From: Prunella strophiata
Taxonomy: Eukaryota; Chordata; Aves; Passeriformes; Prunellidae
Direction of reading: 5' to 3'
NCBI GenBank assembly: GCA_036583965.1
Contig: JAZBQD010000015.1
Coordinates: 24,545,810-24,609,809, forward strand
Length of the DNA stretch: 64,000 bases
Position numbers and translations under genes: made by a program. The notes beneath the pieces are model-generated. The model had not been told where the DNA came from. It saw nothing but the letters and a program-made list of their open reading frames with translations, and ran no database searches. Positions 48,290 to 61,538 of the stretch are shown piece by piece. Numbering within the stretch: the first letter of the stretch is position 1; each line of letters opens with the position of its first letter.

Positions 48290-51200
48290 CTATAGAAAAT
48301 TAAAGAGAATTACTTCACTGTATGAAGATAAAACTGTTCTGTTTGCTTTGTTGTTGTTTTATTTTTATGAGGAAATGTCTACAATTTTATTAAGAGCAGG
48401 AAAAAACTCACCTTCATTTATTAAAACCTGGAGTGTAAGTGAACTACTGTACAATAAGGATCAGATATAACTTGTGGAAGGTATTTCATTTCATCATCAA
48501 AATCCACATATCTTACCATGTTTCCAAGTTGTCTCCATTAGTGGTTCCAAGCCTCTTTTAATAGCCAGGCCTCACAGGAGGAGGCAGCAATGTTTTACCC
48601 CCACCCTCACATGGGTTTGAGACTGCCAGGCTGTCTCCAGGCAGTGGGATGGTTATTTCTCACAAATATTTCAAAACCTGTAATTTTGGTTTGGATGGAG
48701 CCCCTTCAGTCTGCTTTCTTCTAATTTCTTAAACAAAAAAATATTCCAGAGTTCATCCTGTTTAGGTGCCTGGGGTTTATAAGCCTTTAGACATTAACAT
48801 TTCTTTCATCATGTAAAGCTGTCAGTTCAGAAACAGAAAGTATTTGACTTTCATGCTGAGATGGAGAACAAACAGAATTGGTTCAGGTTTAACTTTATAG
48901 ACTTACTAATTACCTTCATTGCTTAGCTATAGGGGACAGCATCCATCCTTTTCTTAGAAAGTCTTGGACAGGAACTCATCTTTCAACAGAAACATTCCTG
49001 CAAAGCAGCAGATTTGGTTGCTTTTCAACTTGAGATACCTAACAGAGCAAGTCAGACTGCACTGGCTTCTTGCAAGTCATCAGAAGGAGACTGCCCAGAC
49101 CTGTTTCAGATCAGCAGGCTCCATGGTCCATTTCACAGCTCTTACTTCTGGAAACTAAGAGCAGGAGAGCTTGGCTTGCTCCATAAATTCTGGTGAATTC
49201 CTCATCATGCAGTCTGGAAGAAAGGACTGGCCTGTGTAACACACAAGATGCCTTTCTGAAGTCCACCTTCACCCTGAGTGTACTCCCCAGCCTAGGGCAG
49301 AGGTGTGCACTGGGAGAGTGACCACGTGTGGTCTGTGACAGAGGAGAGTCAGATCTGTGGAATGGAGTCACCTTCTGTGTACATGTGAGACCCCCAAAGA
49401 AAACTAAAGCTGTGGGACTCATTGTTCTCACCAAGCTTTCCTAACTGCTCCAGAAAGCATTCTTCACCTAAAATGCTGGTGTTATGGGGTCATTGATAAT
49501 ATGGAGAGTGCCAAAGAGTGTCTTTGTTTATGGGTTTTCAGAGGTAATTCTAAACATTTTTATTCCAAATCTCCTTCTCACATTTTCATTTGAGTCTGTA
49601 ACAAAGTGCACGTGGTGGGGGGAGGCAAGAAAATATGAAAAGGTCAGAAGTGTCAAGTTCTCAGTGAAGCAGTTCATCTGTTCTTAGAAAAACCTCACAG
49701 TGAAGATTTTGCTGAGGTGAATCCTACATGGATCATCTTCATCCACATTGTGCTCAGCAAAGTAGCATTATCAATTATGATTTGGAGAAGAGATATTTTA
49801 AAATGTGTTTAGTTTTAAACTTCTTTTAAACAAAAATGGGCTTCAGTTGCTCTTCAGCCTTATAATTAGTGCATCTACTCATAGTCACTTCTGCATTTTT
49901 CTCTTAGCACAGCAGTATCATAAGCGAGATATATCACAAGCCAGCTCTTTGAAATTGTAGTGGCAACATCCATGTTCACATGATCAATAGAGGTAAAAGA
50001 AGATTCTGAACCAAGAGCAACACAGAAGGGTGTGCCTGAGGAGAATAAAAACAGCACAGGAGAGAACTACGTGACTCTATCCAGATAAAATTGAGCATGG
50101 AGGGGGCGGGGGGGAAATAGAGAATAGGAGAAAGAAATTTTTAAAGCTTGTTTAACACTGGAAAGCTCTTCCATTATAAACATTTTATGAACAAAACCAA
50201 AAAGAAACAAAAAATTCGGAATTAATTTTCTAGTTGAATACTACTCACACACATATTCCAGCCTTGCAACAAAGCATTATGCTAGGCTAATTATTTGACT
50301 CTCCAAAAAGTGGAAAGAATCAGAAAAATCAGTATAATTTCAGTCTAATTTAATTATAATGACATAATTTAAGTGACCTGTCTGTATGGACAAGCATAAG
50401 GGAAGTACACAAGCTTCAGTACTGAATGTTGAGCCAGATATTTACTTTAGAAGGTTTTTGGGAAGACCTGTTAATCCTGGTTATGGTTATAAATCCAGAT
50501 GATCTGCTGCTGATAAATATCACTTGTTTACAGGCAGATAATCTGAACTTAAATTCAGCCCCTGTTTTTCTCCATTTCATGCCTAGATCTTTCACATTCT
50601 TTTGCATTCAGTTTCTAGAAGCAGTGTTTATTTTTTTTCATGGTGAGGTCATGGCAATCAGGCCAGAGCTAAAATTACCAGCCTTTGACTTGAGTCCTGG
50701 CTCTGTTTGTTAGGTTTTTACTCCCATTACTGAAGCATTACTTACTGAAGTGTGTAAGAGCAGAGAGACATTATAAAATAGAATCAGTAAAGACTTCAGG
50801 TTTTCTTATTAGGCATAAAATGCTCTAAAGGTTCAAATACTTTTCAAGATGTAATCAGTAGTATATTTAAGCTTATTTCATTAATTTTTGTATTAAACTT
50901 CACTGCAATGCATTCTGTTTGCTCAAGAACTTTCCTGTCAAAAGACAGAAAACATTTTCTTTTTTTTTTTTCATTCCAAAGAGTAATACTTAAAGGAAAT
51001 ATATCATAAAGTAAGGATCTCACATAATCTTCACTGGTAATATGGTGAAGCCCCCATGGCAGTGACATTAAGGTTTTCATATAAGAATATAAATTCCATG
51101 AAAAGAAATGCAAACAAATATTGAACAGTGAGTTCGGATAGAGTACATTAATATTGTTTGTTTTAACTACCTCCTTATCATAAGATAACATTGTGGGACA

Positions 51201-54200
51201 CACTTTCACTGAAAACCATGACCTGTGACTAGCACCAGGTGCTGAACACTCCTCTGGCACATCAGGCTGAAAAGCAAGAGCATGTTTATCACTCAGGGTC
51301 AATGCAAGTAACTGCAAAATAACAAACTTGATACAAAGAGAAGCAAGGCCATCTCCTACTGCAGGAGAAAGGTCTCAGTTTAAGTTGGAAGTTTCTTCTA
51401 ATTAGATTAGTGCCAAAACTACAGCAGTAAAAAAATATTTTCCATAGGAAGAGCTATGAATCACCAGAGTGTAGTCAACTAGTTAACAGTTTTGTGCATC
51501 TGGAAATATGCTCATACATCTGTTCTGAGGAAAACTCTACCACGTCTTTTGGAAATGCTAGGTGCACACCAGAAATTACATTAAGAAGCAGGGAAAGTAT
51601 TAAGCCTATGATTAATTTAAGGAGTATCAACATCAGTATCATTTAGTATTTACTGTAAAAAGCTACATATAGTTTAAAAGTTTTTCTGATAGAGTGTATA
51701 TTGAAATAACTTTCTGTAGTTGTAACCTTTTACTCCTAAGTGTGACTATAGTAAGATGGTCAGACCCCAGGTTTATGGAACCCTAAATGACAGTAATTCA
51801 TCTTATCCCACTCAAAAATGCTATCTGTAGTTGTGGACACTCTCTAATGCTTCAGAAAAATATAATTTCTCCAGTTTGTTCACAAAGCTCTATTATATAG
51901 TAAAAAAGTTATTTTCTGAGGATGCCCCTAAAATGTAGAACTGACTCATGTTTAATCAAGTCTCCTATCAATACTTCCTGGAGAACTAACTAATCAGACA
52001 ACCAATGACTTTAATTTAACCAGGCTTTAATTTCTAACTCCAGGATAGCTAACTTCTATTGAAGAAAAAAACAAGAATTTTTTTTCCACCACAGGAAAAA
52101 AAAAAATTATATTATATTTCATAACAGTTTTCCTACACAAACCTCCCAGTCCTGGAGGGTTCTTTGACGATGGCTTCGTAAAAGCTCTTAACACAAAATG
52201 GGCAGCTCAGTATCAGTTCTCTTCAATGCACATTTGCTGGGGCTGCACAAGTGGATTTTACCTTCTGTTTTACTTATTTAGTGACAAAGTACCAAGAGCT
52301 TAAAATCATTCCTTGGTTTTTCTGTCATCCAAAGCCTGAAGCAAATGAAGAATGTAAAGACAGAATGGAAGGGACAGATCCTCAAAAATGAACCATAAAA
52401 TCTTTCAGAGACCACACAATGTTGATTTAGCAACCCCCCTCTTTTTTGAAGGATCCTTCAGTGCAGCTCCTTCCCATGCAGCTGTCTCCTTCAGCCTGGT
52501 GAGAGTTAAGCAGCTCAGCTGTGTTAGCCACAGTACCTGAATTCACAGTATTTCACAGATTCTGAAGTGCAGCTCTCCCAATGTACCATCTGACAAGCAC
52601 ATCAAAGGTGGATTTGAGAAAACACTGTGCTATTCTGCCACTTTACAGGTCTCCAGGTACTGACATTTGTATCTTAATGCTCAAAAGGAGAATATGCAAG
52701 CATTATGGTGGAGGAAACAAGTGGATGCCATGACCTGCTTACGAGTTCACTGTTCAAGAAAACTTGACCCTTCTGCACATAATAGAGTTTAGATATGTAC
52801 AAAACAGAGCATTAAAAATTCCTAGTGTTTTCTTTTCTTTTAATAGAGCTCCTCAAAAAAAGCTATCAGTTTTGACAGACAATCTGAGATGAAACATTAA
52901 GGCTCCTTTAGGATAAATTTGACACAATGTCTGAACACCACAAAGATTTTATCAACTGTTTCACAGGGAGTTCTATGAGCTATTATCCATTAGCCAGCCA
53001 TAATACCTGAAGAATTCAGCCCCCTCCAGAAACAAAGAAGGATTTTGAAAGTGGATTATAGGTAAAAATCTCTGTATTTCAGTAAGAATAAACAGAGAAT
53101 GAAGCCTTCAGAAGTTTCTGGCAAGCAGGTAATTATGAGGTAATCTTCTGAGAAGCATCGAATGCTGTGGAGAAACAAAAACCTGTCATGAGTGATTATA
53201 AACCTTAATCCAGATGAGCTGGACTTGCTGAAATCCATGAAAAGGGCATCCATTTTGGCAAATCAGTGGCCAAGGATCTGAACACGACCATTTTTCTGAT
53301 CTGGAAGATTATATATGGTGTCATTTCTTCCTTCAAGGATCAATGTTTCCTGGGTTGCTCAGTCTCTGTCCATGGTGCTCAGGCACCCCAAAGCACAGGG
53401 ATCCATGCAGCTCATCTGGGCATGCAGTGCATGCACAGCAGAGTGCACCTGGACAGGAGCCCCCAGGGAGTCAGAGGTCATCCAGAAGCTGAATTCACAT
53501 TTCTAGCAGTCTGTTAGACAGGTCTGTATTAGCACATGTGTAACTTGGAAGAATTTTTATAGACATTAGAAAGAAAATATTGCATGCACAGCAGCCTAAG
53601 TGCCTTGCTGCTCCACTGGAGAGTTGTAAAGTGTGAAACATTGCCCCACATTTTCTCACTAACATGTTAAATGTCATATTCTGCTTACATCATTATTTTT
53701 TTGCGTGAGAGAACTATAACAGAGTTCAACTGGACACTCTTCCAGAAATCATGATCTGCATGGATTCTCCAATGCAGTTCTGTAGGAGGTTTTTCTGGCT
53801 CTGTTTCCAAATGTGCCTATTCTATTTCATCTACACATGTTATTTGTAAGCCAGATGTATATTTACAAGGCAGCTTTACCCCTTAATAAAATTATTAGCT
53901 CCAGTTAGTCAGCTTAGAGTATATTTATGTCTGCATTTATGATGAGAGCCTGAAATAAACCCCTGGCAACTATCACCCTTGAGAAGACACAGCTGGGTTT
54001 CCTCCATGAAAAGCTAAGAAAAAAAATTATATAAGTTTTTGGCATCATGCCTTCCAAAACACTGGGCACCAGTTCTGGAATGCAGGAAGGCAGTATAGTT
54101 AATTTTTTTAATGTCAGGGTCTCCAGCCAGTGTTAAGGAATTAGTTGTTCAGCAATAAATCCAGCTCCAGATTAAATTAAGTTTAATTAAAACATACAAA

Positions 54201-54752
54201 CCACACCAAGACTCAGTGAGTTATTATTGGGCTTGAAGAATGAAAAAGAAAAGAAGTTGGCAGAAATAACAATACTGATTTCATCAGATGCCATCTACAT
54301 ATTTAACTTTTAGAGGAAATATGTCTCAAGGGCCCTCCACCCTCCAAAAAAACAGCCCACCAAAATCCACTTGAGCCAAAGCATTTTTTGTTCATGATAG
54401 GTCACAGGAAAGGCAGCAAATGTATAATACTATATATAAATTCTACATTAAGCATACCCCTGTACTAGCTGCCTACAAAAAAAATATTTTTTTTAAGCTA
54501 CAAACACTGACATCAGTGCAATCTGGTAAGTTTGAAAGTCCAAATCTTATACCCTCATGCTTCCAGTGGGCAGCTATTGAGTACATGCAATATAACATAC
54601 AGAAAAATATTTATTTCAAAAGAAACAGAAAAATGTTTATGATTCTACAAATTTAGCAAGCAAAGACTGAAACAGAAATAGAGTGACAGTGTTTTCATTT
54701 TGAAACTCCCACACATTTGTCTTAATTTTTTCATATATATATACAGAAGTTC

Positions 54753-54756
<4 letters not shown>

Positions 54757-54798
<42 letters not shown>
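54757..54798. repeat. T42 homopolymer
   Basis: An uninterrupted 42-base T run. The lysine-only and phenylalanine-only open frames crossing it are artefacts of low complexity. Confidence 0.95.
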
Positions 54799-54799
<1 letters not shown>

Positions 54800-55491
54800 A
54801 GCAGCAGATCAAAAGAGAGCATAAAATTGTGAAGACCTTCCCTTGTGGTCTGCTCCCCCTTATGACAGCCAAACACAATTGTTTGCAATGTAGCACATCC
54901 ATGAATGGAGTTATGTGATAAGGAGATCCATCTTCTGAACCCAATAATTAAATTAAATATTTTTAGAACTACTTCCAATTTCAAATCTAAACAGATTCAA
55001 GTTACTTTATTTTCATTTCTCTCTGTGCTGCAACTGTATTTTAATTTGAATGCCTTTCCTGATAAAGAAAAACCTTCTCATGTTTTAATTAACCTGTCTG
55101 AGCCATTTTTCTCCCAAACATAATCTCTGTTTTTCTGCTCCTTCTCCTAGCCTTTTCTTCTACTGAGATCATCTTCTATGAACAGAGGCAACAAAAATTA
55201 TACACTATATTTGTGATAATGGATCAACAGACAGAACTGCCAGTGGTCATCAGTTTCTTTGCACCTCCCAATTCATGCAGCAGCCTTTTTTTCCAAATAG
55301 GCTGATTATTTTCCAACACACCATTAAAGCCATTTCTAACTGAGAGCAGCAGCAGATTTGTCTTCAGAATCCATACATAAATCTGAAGTAAAACCCATCA
55401 TCTGTCCTAGAGTCTTGCTTCAGAATTGCATAGCTGAATCCATCACTCTGGTATCCTTTATTGCTCTACATGGATGTATTTTCATCATTAC

Positions 55492-55535
<44 letters not shown>
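55492..55535. repeat. (ATT)n microsatellite
   Basis: About 14 perfect ATT units, interrupted only at the ends. Such repeats are normally length-variable and could be polymorphic. Confidence 0.95.
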
Positions 55536-55536
<1 letters not shown>

Positions 55537-57705
55537 TAAAGAGAAATACAACACTATGGGTTGCATCTGGTCCAGTCCCTCATCTGCAGTGCAGAATTGT
55601 AACTGGGGTACAACCCTATACTCACTATCAATCATAGAATATAATTCCAAATGTGACAGAATCATCTAGGGTACGTTACCAGATCCACAGTGACACTTAC
55701 CTAGTTTTTCAGAATCCTGAGATGGCAATTACCTATCTCAGCCTTCAATCTGGATGTGTTTCATTTTCTCTGATATCAGTTGTATATCCATGTGCTTGAC
55801 CATTTCCCCCAGGGAAAAGTCATCATCCTTCAGGAAACTGAGTCAAAGTTCTAATTTTGCACTGAGGCTTCCATTCAGACCAAATACTTCAGTAGAAAGT
55901 ATCATGCCTTTGTTTTGCACTTATTTATTTAAAGGCTGAAAAAGCACTTGTAGGTTTGGGGTTTTTTGGAGGGGTTTAACTCAGTTGCAGTGTTAAGACA
56001 TTCATATCAGTAGCAAACTACTGAAACCTGAATTCTTTGCATCATAAACTCTCAGTGTAGTAATGAATAAATAATTTCTCTGTTTCAAGCAAAAGCATTT
56101 ATGTGTGTCTAATTTCCCTACCCATAAACTTTTCTATTACTGGTAAGTGTAAGGAGCTCTAAATTGTTATAATGAAAAGTGCAGGATATAAGTATTATCA
56201 TCACCCAGAAAATTACCAAAAAAAAAAAAAAAAAAATTTAAGTCATATATTTGTGTAAGCAGGAGACTGTCTGGTCATTAATAGCTTGAAGATGAGGTTT
56301 ATTTGTCAAAACCTCAAGAGAGATCTTGGAAGAAGCCTGAGAGAAGGGTTGACATTGTCTGAACTTAGGTACCTACATTAGGAATTTACATCCAGAAAGA
56401 GGAAAACAACTTCAGGTGTTATGCAGAGCACTTAATTTTCACAGCATTTCATGACCAAAATGCTTCAGACACATTTGTGTCCCCTACCCATATAGAGAAC
56501 ATAAATAATATATAAATATATATTCAAGCAGACTAACTTGGGTAAGAATTTTTCTGGCAACAAACTCATTTATGTGACAAAGGGTCTCTTTATGAACTTT
56601 TCAGACAAACTTGGCTTTATTTCTGTTGCATTCAGGGACATTCAGGGAAGCTTACTGATGGGTGTCATGGTACTAGCTACATGGTTTCTATATGCCAGCC
56701 TTTGTGAGCAGCTGTGCGCAATTCTGCCCAGGAAAAACAAACAGCAAAACAAGCAAAAAACAAACCCCAAACCTCACATTCTAAATAGCAAAATACTGAG
56801 GAATGACTACCAACAAATATACAGTGCAAAATTTAAATCCTGAGATAAAAAGCTGTTTGTTTGAAAAGACAAGACGGAACGAAGAAGGATAGCAAAGTGG
56901 ATTAATGGTACATGGATCAAGAGCTTGGTAATGAATAAATAATGTCTGGAAAGATCACCTATGAAAGGCCTTGAAAGTAAAGATGAATAATTTGCTTGGT
57001 GCAATAAAAGTTACCACTGTGAAAATAAGCTAAGCAGATGAATTCTGAAGAGATATGCTGGGACTGTAGCACATGTTCAGAAGGCTACAGAAAAAACATG
57101 ATGACAGTTTAATGAGATTTAGCTACATGGAAAGACTGCATCATAATGCATCTTAATTTTATCATGTAAGGAAACCAAGAAAAATTCAGATCCAGGCTGA
57201 TCAATGTATCCTTCTTATATGAGTATGGGGCGACCATTTCACACAAAAACCCCACAAATAATTCTATTGTGACAGGTCAATGGATGAATTAGAGAAGAGA
57301 AAACAGTAAGACCTGCCTTTAATCATTAACTGTTTATCTGTTTATTACCCACAGTGACATGGATATAATGGTTAAGACACCTAAACTTTGATGTCTGCCT
57401 CATCAGTGTCTACACCTGAGCCCATCCCCTGTTACACTCAGAGGAAATCTTATTAATATAATTAATCAACCTTAACAAAGCAGATGGTAAGATTTAGTCA
57501 GATGAATCACGCCTGTGGTGGGTTGATTCCAGCCAGCAGTTAAGTACCCAGCCAGCCACTCACTCCTCCTCAAACAATGCAGGAGAGAATCAGAAAAGCA
57601 CAAGTGAGAAAACTTGTCAGTCAAGGTAGATAATAAGTGAATGACAGAAAAGGAAAAAAAAAAAAAAAAGTTATGTAAATGCAGTCGTTCACCACCTCTC
57701 ACAAG

Positions 57706-58150
57706 CACAGAATCACAGAATAAACTAAGCTGGAAGGGATCTATAAATATCATCAAGTCCAGCTCCTGGCCCTACCCAGGACACCCTAAGAGTCACACCA
57801 TGTACCTGAGAGCATTGTCCAAATGCTTCTTGAACTCTCTCAGGCTTGGTGCTATGCCCAGTTCCCTGGGGAGCTGTTCCTGTGCCCAGCAACCCTCTGG
57901 GTGAAGAACATTTTCCTGATATCCAAGCCTAAACCCCTCCTGACTCAGTTTCCTCAGGTCCTGTCACTGGTCACCAGAGAGAATAGATCAGTGCCTGCCT
58001 CTCCACCTCCTCTCATGAGCATGTTGAGGTTTTCCCTCAGTCTCCTCTTCTCCAGGCTGAACAAACTAAGTGACCTCTGCTGCTCCTCATTTGGCTTCCC
58101 CTCAAGGCCCTTCATCATCCTCACTACCCTCCTTTGAATGCTCTCTAATA
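57706..58150 (-). mobile_element. CR1 LINE fragment (3' part, about 445 bp)
   Basis: The plus strand shows a reverse-complemented CR1: cacagaatcacagaataaac tail, ctggaagggatctataaata, caagtccagctcctggccct, then ccctggggagctgttcctgt, gtgaagaacattttcctgat and ttctccaggctgaacaaact. The blocks are collinear with an intact avian CR1 3' region. It is the longest relatively well-preserved CR1 copy of the window apart from that at 549. Confidence 0.93.
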
Positions 58151-58852
58151 ACTTAATGTTCATTAACTCTTATCAACTAAGTCTTCATTGACCAGTGAAG
58201 AACACAAAAGCAGCTTGCTGAGAACTACTTGCCTGCACAGCAGACCCTTTGTTTTATTAGCATGATTTCAATTTGGAAAGGAAAAAGAAGGGTAGGCACT
58301 TATGAGACATCAACATGGAGCTAGCAATTAAATTTGTTTGCAAAGATGAGGGATACAGAATTAAATGGAAAGAAGACCCTTCATAGAATGACTGTTGGTG
58401 GGGTATTAATAAGTTTTAAAGGGGAAGGGAAGAGGGCAATGAATGCTAATCCAACAAGAAAATTAAGGATTTATTTTGTTAATTTAGAGACTTCTTGCTC
58501 TAGTCTATCAATTACAGAGTTTTGAGAAGTTTTTGAGACAAATTATGTAGTGATTACCAAAACATAAACGCTCAAATTTCTTTACTTCCTATTACAATTT
58601 ATAGCAAACTTCAAGCCTGCATCATGATGTTCATTTTAGATTCAAAGATTGTTTTTTCAACCTTAGGTATCAAAGTAAGAATAAGGATTCTATGTCAGCA
58701 TTATTAAATTACACTTGGAACTAATATTAAATAGCTGGAACTGATGAAGCCTGATTTCCTTTACTGATTTTGACTTGTGGCTGGCTGAGTTTGCAGTCTG
58801 AGACTGTGCAAGTCCAGCTGGACCTTTGTGCCAATTGGTATATTTGAAAGGG

Positions 58853-58853
<1 letters not shown>

Positions 58854-58883
<30 letters not shown>
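58854..58883. repeat. T30 homopolymer
   Basis: An uninterrupted run of 30 T with no recognisable retroposon body beside it. Confidence 0.95.
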
Positions 58884-58884
<1 letters not shown>

Positions 58885-61240
58885 TTAGAACTTGTAGGGT
58901 CTTTTTCCTACGTGATATTTTCATAAAATTTTTAGAAACATAATTGTCTTTGACATTTCTTTTTACATATTCTCTAGAAGTAGATAAAAGACTCTAAAAC
59001 TAGGGGATACATACAGAGAAAATACAAGTATTGTCTCAATAGGTAAAGAGCATTGAATTTTGGGATTCCTGAATTAGTATTTATTTATTATTTTTAGCAG
59101 AAAATGAAACAATTATAGGAACATTTTCAGAATGACTGCTTGGTTTCAGCAATGACTCTTGCATCACAAATGCCCAGTAGCACATTATCATAATCCCATG
59201 CCTTTGCTTTCCCTCTCACTACACCTCCTCAGCCCAGTTTTGTTGCTTTCATTACAACACAGTAACTTTGTTGACAATGACTTTCATCTTTTCTTCCCTA
59301 CAATGCAAAGACAAATCAGCAACTTTATCTAAAATTTAGATTAGAAGTGGGAACATAAACACATTACACCAGAGCAGTTGCCAACCTGAATAGTCTGAAT
59401 ATGACCAATACCAGATGAGTAAGAAATCCCACAGAAGGAAATTGTGAAAAACACAGCTCATGTGGAAGGCCCTTCTTAATTATTCTCTAGCTACTGGACT
59501 GCTCTCCACCCCTGGAGTTTGCAGCTTTCATCACTCAGAAAACTGTTGCATGAATACAACTGCACATTTTTCCAAATACTTCCATTACTCAGGTTTATTT
59601 CCTTACACTTGAATTTGCTTAAACCTGTTGCTGAGGTTGACACTATGCTCAACAAGTCAACTATCACCAGTTACCTTTTTTTCCCTACTATTATTAGAAT
59701 CTCTGCCTTGCATTGCATTACAAAATTTCTTGGTTTATCTTGTGAGTGGAAGAAAACAGTCACAATAGGACCTTTCAAAATTTGGGGGTTTTTGATTTGT
59801 GCTATATAACAAATGGAATTTCTTTTCATCCATAAGTCTTCCTGTGAAAACATTAGGATAGTTCTGGTAACTGGAATGATTACAACACTAGGGAAAGAGA
59901 TTATATTTGCATTCAAATTAAAGCACCACAAAAACAGATCAGGAGTTTCAAAGTATTTCTTTTTAAACAGCATAAAATACAGTTAAAATTGTTTCTAGAG
60001 TGCTTATAAATAAACCAGAAAACATGCATTTTCTGTCTTCACTGGATCTTCATAGATTTATCTGTTACAGTAAACAACTTCTTGGTACAAGAGTCAAACA
60101 TGAAAATCCTGGCTAAAACTGCCAACACTGCAGAAATGCTGTTTAACATAGCATTTTTGATTAATTTCAACATACTGTTATTAGCAGCATTTTAATTACA
60201 ATTGTTGTACACACACATACCAGTGAAATTAGATACTTTGCAGAGTTACAGTATTAAGGTTCCTAAAGTTAAATCATGCCAATGCAGATGTTCCTAATTA
60301 CTTTAAAAGCACAAATACTTATACAAATCAGTTGTTTCAAGTTCCAGCATAATTCAATCAAAGGAGTGTTTAACAACATGAATGATAGTTAAGCACACTT
60401 AATATGGAAGACTGTTAGGATACAATAGATGTCAGTCACATGAAGGAAGGAGTTAAAGTCCATCTGAGATAAGATGCTGTGATTTGTCTGAGACAAATAT
60501 AAGAGATTGTCATAAGAAGGTGACACTATCAAAGGCACATCAAAAACTGACAAAAGCATTTATTTCCTCGTAGTAATCACTTTACTAAGCAAGATGACTG
60601 GAACTTAAAGTTTCTGCAGGTCATTGTGCAGGATTTGGGAAGTTTTTCCTTTTCCTGACTTGATTTTCCACTTTTTTTTTTTTAAGCTGTAAAATGGAGT
60701 CTAGCTCCACCCCTACTTTGTACTGCTACTTGAAAAGAGATGCGGTAGGTAATGCAATACAGCATTAAATCAGCACATGAGCCATGGATGCCACAGATCC
60801 TCTCCCTGGATAATGTCTCTGGCAGGAACACTCTTTATGCCCTGAAAGTTGTGAACTTTTCCTGCTGTATTTTGGAATTTTACAGGTAATAGTATCATGC
60901 ACGTGTTTATTCCAGAACAGCATATTTTGTAGTGCAATTATCATTGAGTTATACTGGTCATTTAACTGATAAAACATTGTATATAACCATATCCTGTATG
61001 AATAGAGTTACTGTTCTCTTACCTTCCATATTAAATTTTTGAAAAATTGTCAAAGGATAAATAGTAAAGTTCCACTGAAATTAGCTACAATATCACAATG
61101 TATTTCTCTCCACATTTGCACATCCACTCTATAAATGAGTTAAGATTATATATTTTTCCTTACATTTTTATTTAGATTCAATCAACATTAGATAAGACCA
61201 GACAAACTTAAAATATTAATTTGAAATGAGTTAACTGTAC

Positions 61241-61538
61241 CTTGAGTCACCTGTTGGATGGCTAGCATCATCCCAGAAACAGTATCAGGAGCCAAATTTT
61301 CCTTCCAGTTGTAGACAGGCACCCATTTCAAGATAGGCAGCCTTCTCATACACCAGGTTTTGATATCTTCAAAGCGAACAGCCTGGATCTTCCTCCAGAC
61401 TGTATTTCTTTTCCTTTTTGCCCCTGTCATCATTCCTACCCCACAAAAGCAGTGCCTCTGTCAGGAGAGTGCACAGTTAAGGAATCACCCTGGTCTCTGT
61501 CAGTCTCCAGTTTTCTTCTGAGATTTTTCAGTTCCAAA
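61241..61538 (-). CDS. SLC26A7: SLC26A7 coding exon 1 (5' UTR part plus start codon; residues 1-64)
   Basis: The exon begins after a TTTGTAG acceptor preceded by a run of 21 T (minus strand) and ends CAAG|GTACAG, phase 1. Bases 61538-61434 are 5' UTR and coding runs 61433-61241. Two ATGs are adjacent (61433 and 61430). The human protein starts at the second (MTGAKRK), and the base at -3 is A for the second and G for the first, so either could be used. The encoded N-terminus is cytosolic and contains [21 protein letters not shown] followed by the start of the first membrane region, [15 protein letters not shown]. Because a clear acceptor precedes it, at least one non-coding exon should lie upstream. 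Confidence 0.93.

Larger units (their letters stand above)
48290..61240 (-). other. First coding intron (13 kb)
   Basis: The largest intron of the window. It holds a T42 run (54757-54798), an ATT microsatellite (55492-55535), an A20 run (56218-56237), a CR1 fragment (57706-58150) and a T30 run (58854-58883). GC-richer unassigned patches lie at about 49030-49440, 52440-52560 and 53350-53500. I found no further SLC26A7 exon and none is needed by phase or length. Confidence 0.72.
1..61538 (-). other. SLC26A7: SLC26A7 gene locus (minus strand, 3' end beyond the window)
   Basis: This is the gene-level entry; each exon is listed separately. Fifteen coding exons read in order on the minus strand and join to about 592 residues matching SLC26A7 from its initiator Met to the middle of the STAS domain. 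The family are membrane anion transporters with a 14-helix SulP-type core and a cytosolic C-terminal STAS domain. SLC26A7 is known as a chloride/bicarbonate/iodide-handling protein of thyroid, kidney and stomach epithelia. Exon lengths and phases agree with the human protein as remembered, except coding exon 3, which has one extra base. The last exons (in human about 64 residues) are not in the window. Neighbouring genes are not visible. Identification is very secure; whether this allele is functional is uncertain because of the frameshift. Confidence 0.95.

Noticed and set aside
53056..53253. Minus-strand frame beginning MDALFMDFSK, reminiscent of a reverse-transcriptase segment
   Set aside because: Only a few residues resemble the CR1 motif, and the rest has no similarity I can recognise.
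54637..54984. Open frames containing long Lys or Phe runs
   Set aside because: They are produced by the T42 homopolymer; low complexity, not genes.
55358..55669. Open frames on both strands with long Ile runs
   Set aside because: They are products of the ATT microsatellite.
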